Shown: positions 1-64,000 of the stretch, one piece after another
Layout of the letters: each line of letters opens with the position of its first letter
Position numbering within the stretch: the first letter of the stretch is position 1
Position numbers and translations under genes: made by a program
The notes under the pieces: generated by a model
The model's database searches: none
What the model was told of the DNA's origin: nothing
What the model saw: the letters and a program-made list of their open reading frames with translations, nothing else
Source of the DNA: Chlorocebus sabaeus
Taxonomy: Eukaryota; Chordata; Mammalia; Primates; Cercopithecidae
Length of the DNA: 64,000 nucleotides
NCBI RefSeq assembly: GCF_047675955.1
Contig: NC_132911.1
Coordinates: 71,271,133 to 71,335,132, forward strand
Reading direction: 5' to 3'

Positions 1-65
1 GGTGATCCACCTGCCTCAGCCTCCCAAAGTGTTGGGATTATAGGCGTGAGCCACCGCCCCCAGCC
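1..65 (-). mobile_element. Alu, cut by the window edge
   Basis: Reverse complement of the Alu head, from the ctcccaaagtg block to the cccagcct end. The rest of the element lies to the left. Confidence 0.9.
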
Positions 66-319
66 TAGATAAATGATATTCTGTTTAAATTCTGTGCAAA
101 ATTCTATAGCAAAATATATGCATTATCTCATCATTTTATTCCTGTCAAGACATAGAATATTTAGGAAGATTAGAGGATTTTAGGGATTGATTTTTTTAAA
201 CATGATAACTTGTTTGCTGTTGAGTTGTTCAGAATTTTTAGGATTTAGGAAATCTTTGTTTCAGAAAGATTTAGGAAGAATCTTTTGTGACTATTAGCAA
301 ATTAAAAATGGCTGAAATA

Positions 320-620
320 GGCCGGGCATGGTGGCTTATGCCTGTAATCCCAGCACTTTGGGAGGCCAAGGCGGGCAGATCATGAGGTCAGGAGATAGAG
401 ACCATTCTGTCTAACACAGTGAAACCCCGTCTCTACTAATAATACAAAAAAATTAGCTGGGCATGGTGGTGGGCACCTGTAGTCTCAGCTACTCGGGAGG
501 CTGAGGCAGGAGAATGGCGTGAACCCAGGAGGCGGAGCTTGCAGTGAGCTGAGATTGCACCACTGCACTCCAGCCTAGGTGACAGAGCGAGACTCCGTCT
601 CAAAAAAAAAAAAAAAAAAA
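320..620 (+). mobile_element. Alu, full length, AluY-like
   Basis: Runs from ggccgggcatgg to a 19-A tail. Target duplication is roughly aaatggctgaaata before and aaaatgctgaaata after. The AluY-type ggcggagcttgcagtgagc is present. Confidence 0.92.
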
Positions 621-630
621 TGCTGAAATA

Positions 631-802
631 AGCTGAATGTGGTGGCTGGCAGTTATAATTCCAGTGATTCTGGTGGCCAAGGTGGGAGGATCACTTGAGC
701 TTAGGAGTTCAGAGTTACAGTGAGCTATGATCGTGCCACTGCACACCAGCCTGGGCAGCAGAGCGAGACCTCATCTCTAAAAAACAAAAAACAACAAGAA
801 AA
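631..802 (+). mobile_element. Old Alu monomer (AluJ/FLAM-like)
   Basis: A single diverged arm with agctgaatgtggtggctggc at the head, gtgagctatgatcgtgccac, and an A-rich tail. It sits directly behind the young Alu at 320-620. Confidence 0.75.
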
Positions 803-889
803 AATTGACCAGAATGTATCAACTTTTGTTGATTTGTAATATATTTTGCTAAAACTATATATGTAAATATATATATTTTTTAATTTTTA

Positions 890-1195
890 ATTTTTTTTTT
901 TTTGAGATTGGGTCTTGCTTTGTTGCCCAGGCTGGAGTCCAGTGGCATGCTCATAAGCTCACTGTAGCCTTGATCTCCTGGGCTCAAGTGATCTAATCCT
1001 CCTGCCTCAGCTTCCCCAATAGCTGGGACGACAGGATGCACCACCATGCCTGGCTAATTTTTTTTATTTTTATTTTTAGTAGAGATGAGATCTTACTATG
1101 TTGCCTATGCTGGTCTTGACCTTCAGCGCTCAAGTGATCCCACCTTGGCCTCTCAAAGTGCTGGGATTACAAGTGTGAGCCACCAAGCCCAGCCT
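890..1195 (-). mobile_element. Alu, AluJ-like, antisense
   Basis: A T-run, then gagattgggtcttgc and later caccaagcccagcct. Diverged and dimeric. Confidence 0.88.
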
Positions 1196-1944
1196 AAAGC
1201 TATGTTTTAAAATCAGTGTTTCGTTTGGTAGTAAATAATAGCATGAAGTTTACATTAGGTACTGTTTACCAGTTATAAGTTTCAACATATTCTTTTAGGT
1301 AAAGCCTGCTTTTCTACAATTATGTGTGTGTATATATATATATATAACAAATTATTATTGTCCCAAACATTAAGTTCAGTGGATGCTTTTGTTCTTTAAC
1401 TTGCTTGCGTTTGATACTGTTCACTAGTTCTATTTTGTATCTCTCCTCTTTTCCTCAACTAATTATGCTGATTGGGTTTGTTTCATGTCCCTGTTTTAAT
1501 TATTATTTAATTTTTCCTTCTTTTTTTTTTTTTTTTTTCCCCAGCTTCAATTCTTCTGTCACTCCCTCAAGTGAACACTGGCTGTTGTTTAGTTCTGGGT
1601 CATCTCTCTTTTTCCCTGTCTGTGCTCATTTACTGTGGCTTCAACTGTTATCTTTAAAATACATGGTTAATGTAGTTCATTTTCTTGAATTTGAATCTTA
1701 CATTTATAACCATCTACTGGAAATTTCCAGTAGCACATCTTACTAGCTCCAACCTTTTAACATATGTAAACCAAACCTTTCTAAATCTTCCAACTTGCTC
1801 TGACTTACTTCTGTCCAAGATTCTATCCACATTTAGCTTCCAGGCCTTAAAACGTTGATCATTAGTGGCTTCTTTTTTTTCTACGTACCCAATTAGATGC
1901 TAACTTTCATGGGACTTTGGAAGATGTATTTGGAAAAAAATTCT
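1196..1944. other. Non-coding stretch with a TG/TA microsatellite and a T18 tract
   Basis: Holds a (TG)n(TA)n run at about 1323-1346 and 18 T at 1521-1538. No gene or recognised repeat otherwise. Confidence 0.6.
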
Positions 1945-2155
1945 AGGTTAAATGAAGAAAGGTTAGTCCTTTCAAAAAATGGTGCTGGAATACTCTATTC
2001 ATATGCAAAAAAGCTGAGTCTTGACCCTTACAGATTTGCAAAAATTAACTTTGAATGGATCATAGACTTAAATGTAAGAGAAAAAACTAAAAACTTCTAA
2101 AAGGAAACATAAAAGAAAATATTTGTGATCTTGGGTTAGGCAAAGATATTTTTTA

Positions 2156-2453
2156 GCTGGGCACGGTGGCTTATGCCTGTAATCCCAGCACTTTGGGAGG
2201 CCGAGGCAGGCGGATCACGAGATCAGGAGATCGAGACCATCCTGGCTAACACGGTGAAACCCCATCTGTACAAAAAATACAAAAAAATTAGCTTGGCGTG
2301 GTGGCATGCGCCTGTAGTCCCAGCTACTCAGGAGGCTGAGGCAGGAGAATTGCTTGAACCCGAGAGGCGGAGGCTGCAGTGAGCCAAGATTGCGTTACTG
2401 CACTCCAGCCTGGGCGAGAGAGCAGGACTCAGTCTCAAACAAAACAAAAAAAA
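2156..2453 (+). mobile_element. Alu inserted in the L1
   Basis: Starts gctgggcacggtggc, contains gatcgagaccatcctggcta, and ends in an A/C tail. Confidence 0.92.
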
Positions 2454-2717
2454 TTTTTTTTTAGATAGGACACAAAAAGTACAAACAATAAATTTAAAAA
2501 TTGATGAAAAAATTGTTAAATTGGACTTGATAAAAATTAAAAACTTTCACTGTTAAAAATATATCAAGAAAACTTACAAAGCACAGATTGGCAGAAAATA
2601 TTTTTACAAAGCAAGTTTTGTAAAATATTGCTTTGTAAAAATAAAGCAAGTTTAATAAAGGACTTTTATCAAGTATATATAAAGAAATCTTACAATTTAA
2701 TGGTAATAAAACAACCT

Positions 2718-3058
2718 GCTGGGCTTCATGGCTTATACCTGTAGTCCGAACACTTTAGGAGGCCGAGGCAGGAGTATCACTTGAGTCCAGGAATTGAATG
2801 GGTAACACTGAGCTGTGATCATACCACTCCAGCCTGGGCAACATAGTGAGATCCTGTGTCTGCAATAAACAAACAAATGAAAAAACTAGCTGGGGATGGT
2901 GGTGCTTACCTATAGTCCTAGCTGTTCAGGAGGCTGAGGTGGAAGGATTGCTTGAGCCCAGGAGCTCAAGGCAGAAGGTACACTATGATGGCAACACTAC
3001 ACTCCAGCCTGGGAAACAACGTGAGAGCCTGTCTCAAAAAAAAAAAAAAAAAAAAAAA
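2718..3058 (+). mobile_element. Old Alu dimer (AluJ-like) inserted in the L1
   Basis: Starts gctgggcttcatggc and has two diverged arms joined by an A/C/T linker. The 24-A tail grades into GAAA repeats. Confidence 0.85.
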
Positions 3059-3078
3059 GAAAGAAAGAAAGAAAGAAA
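3038..3078 (+). repeat. Poly-A and (GAAA)n at Alu tail
   Basis: The A-run is followed by five GAAA units, a microsatellite grown from the Alu tail. Confidence 0.85.
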
Positions 3079-4417
3079 AGCTAATTTTAACAAAAGGTCA
3101 GATCTGAGTAGATACTTTCCCAATGATTATATGTATGGTAAATAAATACATGAAAAGATGCTCAACATCATAGTTCTCAGAGAAATGCAGATTAAAACCT
3201 CACAGAGATGCCACTAAATACAGAATAGAATGACTAAGATAAAAATGACTGAAAATATCACACCTTGGCAAGAATGTGTAGAAATTGCAATTGTCATTAC
3301 AACCCACATACATTCTTATACATTGGAATGTAATATGGTACTTTATACTTTGAGGAACAGTTTAGCAGTTCAGAAATTAGACAACATCTTGACCATATGA
3401 TCAAAAATACCATCACTAACGAGGGGCAGGTAAATATCATGTGCCTTCTCTTTGTGACACCTTGAAATTTCACCTAATATATCTGATGAGAATGCATAAT
3501 CTAAATTTAGTCATGAAGAAACATCAGGCACATCTCAGATAAGGGATGTTCTATTGAAAAGGTTGTTCTATTACACAGGATTCTTTCACCTGTGTAAATT
3601 GGTAAAAGACAAAAAGATGGTAGAGATAGATATTCCAAATTAAATAAGGCAAAAGAGATATAACAGGGAAATGCAATCAATACCTAACTTAGATGGGGTC
3701 CTGAATTAGAGAAAAATAGGCTCTAAAGGCTGCTATTGAGTCAGTTGACAAAAGTGGAATATGGACAATAGATTAAAAAATCAGTGTTACAAAAGTTGAT
3801 AATTATGTTGAGGTTATATAAGAAAATAACCCAATTCTTAAGACACATACACTGAAGAGCTTAGGGGCAAAGGGCTATGATATATGTACTTTATTCTCTG
3901 AAAAATTTTAGAAAACATTGTGTGTATGGAGAGAATGACCTTGTGTGCACAAGCAAAGGATGAAGCAAGTGGAGCAAAATCTTAATAGGGAATTAATAAA
4001 GAATCTTTGTATGTTCTTGGTATTATTACTGTAACTTCTCTGTAAGTCAGAAATTATCTCCCAGTAGTTAAAAAAAACTTTTTATTTTATTTACTTATTT
4101 ATTTTTAAAGTGCTTTGGCTTAAGGATTTAAAGAACTTTTTGTTTGCTTGCCTTTGTTTTTTGCCGGGGAGAGGGTGTATATGGAGGGTGGTGGTAGTTT
4201 TTCATTTTCTTTTTATTTCAGATATTTTAAAGTATATTGTAGGCTTTTTGGGGAAGTTGGGAGAGGCAGTAGGCAGGCATATTTATGATCAATCTTAAGT
4301 TTGAATTTCTCAATTTGATAAATGAGATTGAAAACTAAATGTGGGCTAAGTTTACATGTTGATAATTAGGCTAAAAATACTGTGATACAGATATGCTCAT
4401 TGAAATTTTTTTAAAAG

Positions 4418-62097
<57,680 letters not shown>

Positions 62098-62109
62098 GTA
62101 TTGATTCAT

Positions 62110-62780
62110 TTACTCATTTACTGTTGAACATCTTAAGTGTATGCATGGTGTGGTCCCTTAGAGCTCAGAGTGTGGCAGGGGAGGGGAAAAAACCAGTTAA
62201 TTATAATTCAAAATGCTGAGTTTTGAAGTGGATACAGTAAAATGCTCTTGGAAGCATAGGATAGGGAAAATAATTGCCTGGGGCAGTTGGGAGAACTTCA
62301 CGCAGTGGCTGATATTTGAGCTGCATGTTGTGCAATGAATACATTAGAAGTTGCTGGTGTATACAGATAATGGAATTGGTGTGGAAGAAGGGGCTGGAGG
62401 GTTAGATTGTTCTAGTAGATTGTGAAGGACTAGCTAATAAGGGGTTTTCAGTTTCATCTGGTTATGGGGAGCTGAAGGAAGGAAATTTTAAGCCAAGAAA
62501 AGTATGAAAGGATTGGTTGCTTTGAGCAGATTTATCTTTTATGAAGATAATTGGTTGTGATTTGGACAATTGGGAAGAGATGTGGCAGGGAAATTATTTA
62601 GTAGATAGTCCACTAAGGAGGTGATGAGGCCCTGAACCAGATGGGGATGTTGGGGAAGACATCTAAGAGACAATTCTCAGGTTTCATTGACAGGACTTAG
62701 ATATAGGGAGGGAGAAATAACAGAGGATTTGAAGATGATTCCTAGAAGAATAATGAGGCTATAAACCAAAATAGAGAAAA
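62110..62780 (-). repeat. L2 fragment, antisense, decayed
   Basis: ttagagctcagagtgtggca, ttgggagaacttcacgcagt, ttatggggagctgaaggaag and attctcaggtttcattgaca follow the inverted L2 order. Confidence 0.55.
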
Positions 62781-63347
62781 CAGGAAGTAGTTCATGTTTA
62801 CAGAGGAGGATAATGGATTATTTTGTAGTTTGTAATATTTGCAGAGAATTTAAGAGTAACTATCAAATGTGTGGGGTTCTTTGTGGGAATTCCCCTACCC
62901 TCTGAGAGGGCCCTGGGACTCTAACTTAGTTACTTTTCTATAGAATTCCACTTGGATTTCTTTTAAAAGTACTTTTGTTCAATTTTTACATGGGCAACTT
63001 TCTTGAAAGATTTTTAAAATTACAGAATTACCAACATTTTTTGTATGTTAGGATTCTACAAATAAAAGACTGAATTTTAAATTCAGAATCTGTTTTTGAA
63101 TGAGCATGTTAAAAACACCACTGACAAAACTACATTTTTCAATAGAGGTCTATTTGATGTGTGTGATGACTTCTTTGGCTATGCTGGAGCAAAAGATTGC
63201 TTAACTTTACTGTGCATATAGTTATGAGTTTAAAAGTGACTTTCCAAAATGTAGACACTTGTTTATTGTCTATCCGTATGTCTCTACAGAACAACCCTGT
63301 GCTTATACTTAGTGATGATAAGAATGCGTTTGTTTTTTTACTGAATA
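62781..63347. other. Intronic stretch, nothing recognised
   Basis: No repeat or gene seen. Confidence 0.5.
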
Positions 63348-64000
63348 CAGTTTTACAGAAATATTGCAGGTTTGGTTACAGACCACTGCAATAAAGCAAA
63401 TATCACAATGAAATGATTCACATGAATTTTTTGGTTTCCCAGTGCACAAAGAGTTAATCTTTACACTATACTGTGGTCTGTTAAGGTACAACATGTCTTA
63501 ACATACGTAAACTTAATTTAAAAATACCGTATTGCTAAAAAAAATTTAGCAAGTCATAATCCTTTTGCTGGTGGAGAGTCTTGCCTCAATATTGATGGCT
63601 GCTGACCGATCAGGGTGGCAGTTGCTGAATATTGGATGGCTGTGGCAATTTCTTAAAATGAGACAACAGTGAAATTTGCTGCATCAGTTGACTCCTCCAT
63701 TCATAAAAGATTTCTCTAGGATACGATGCTATTTGATACCATTTTATCCGCAGTAGACCTTCTTTCAAAGTTTGGAGTCCTCTCAAAACCCTGCTGATGC
63801 TTTATCAACTTAGTTTATGTAATGTTCTAAATCTTTGTTGTCATCTCAACAATATTCACAACATATTCACCAAGAGGAGACTCCATCTCAAGAAACCACT
63901 TTCTTTGCTTATTTGTAAGAAGCAACTCCTCATCCATTGAAATTTCATCATGAGATTGCAGCAATTCTCTCAAGTCTTCCATGCCTCACTTCTAATTCCA
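63348..64000 (-). mobile_element. Tigger1-type DNA transposon, antisense, runs off the window
   Basis: The terminal part cagttttacagaaatattgc leads into gaccactgcaataaagcaaa, tttttggtttcccagtgcac, cttttgctggtggagagtct and aagaaaccactttctttgct, in Tigger1 order on the reverse strand. The right part corresponds to the end of the transposase gene, with disruptions. This pogo/mariner-like family is long extinct. Confidence 0.88.

Larger units (their letters stand above)
1945..4080 (+). mobile_element. Old L1 3' end (ORF2 end plus 3' UTR), split by two Alus
   Basis: Sense L1 pieces are recognisable at 1945-2155 (ggtgctggaatactctattc, gatcatagacttaaatgtaa), 2454-2717 and 3079-3420 (atgaaaagatgctcaacatc, agaaatgcagattaaaacct). 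A 3' UTR-like part follows (tctgtaagtcagaaattatc) with a short A tail near 4078. Alus at 2156-2453 and 2718-3058 interrupt it. The coding frame is thoroughly broken. It ends about 340 bases before CSPP1 exon 1. Probably a mammalian-wide L1M type; subfamily not determined. Confidence 0.8.

Noticed and set aside
1..4417. Search for the CSPP1 promoter, CpG island or untranslated exon 1
   Set aside because: No CpG-rich stretch or convincing donor found; the region is Alu and L1 sequence, so the promoter is most likely left of the window.
62098..64000. Search for the next CSPP1 exon (Glu/Arg coiled coil)
   Set aside because: No in-frame segment with flanking AG/GT and the expected EREER-like peptide was seen before the window ends.

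Overview
This is a stretch of primate nuclear genome: AT-rich, intron-dominated and packed with Alu, L1, L2, MIR, LTR and DNA-transposon remnants. One real protein-coding gene runs left to right through it, the 5' half of CSPP1 (centrosome and spindle pole associated protein 1; human chromosome 8q13 by established knowledge). The youngest-looking Alu (28327-28639) carries a base pattern I associate with the AluYR elements of Old World monkeys. The deduced protein also differs at several residues from the human protein as I remember it. I therefore infer a cercopithecoid monkey rather than human, with moderate confidence.

Layout. 1-4417 is upstream non-coding sequence, presumably the intron after an untranslated first exon that lies outside the window. 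It contains Alus and an old sense-strand L1 3' end that stops about 340 bases before the start codon. From 4428 to 62097 I could place 15 coding exons with AG/GT borders and consistent phase. They give one uninterrupted frame of 595 codons (1,785 nt), including a 24-nt microexon at 16984-17007. The last visible exon ends in phase 0 at 62097, and the rest of the gene lies to the right of the window.

The protein segment is hydrophilic and charged. It contains three copies of a short glycine-rich/basic module (about residues 71-99, 124-151 and 358-386), an arginine-rich stretch (about 214-310) and a proline-rich stretch (416-500). CSPP1 is known to act at centrosomes, spindle poles and cilia, where it binds and stabilises microtubules.

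Introns. I count 46 Alu or Alu-derived segments. There is a long decayed antisense L1 from about 48955 to 57250, split by six or seven Alus, which fills most of the 13-kb intron between exons 14 and 15. Older sense L1 pieces lie at 1945-4080, 15290-15450 and 58600-59990. There are three LTR-type remnants of unclear subfamily (10850-11515, 31045-31590, 39765-40385), two MaLR/MLT1-type remnants (39170-39745, 57257-57612), Tigger-family DNA transposons (59988-60233, and 63348 to the window end) and one other DNA-transposon fossil (45088-45298). Many L2/MIR fragments and a 5S rRNA pseudogene at 29522-29641 complete the picture. I found no functional RNA gene, second protein-coding gene, CRISPR array or operon. 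Nearly all other open frames are translations of Alu, L1 or LTR sequence.

I saw no convincing new biological system. The points most worth a second look are the CSPP1 repeat module, the microexon, a possible 24-nt in-frame deletion in exon 7, competing donor sites at exon 13, an unexplained 32-bp inverted repeat at 29002-29243, and an unidentified minus-strand coding-like stretch at 38577-39165.
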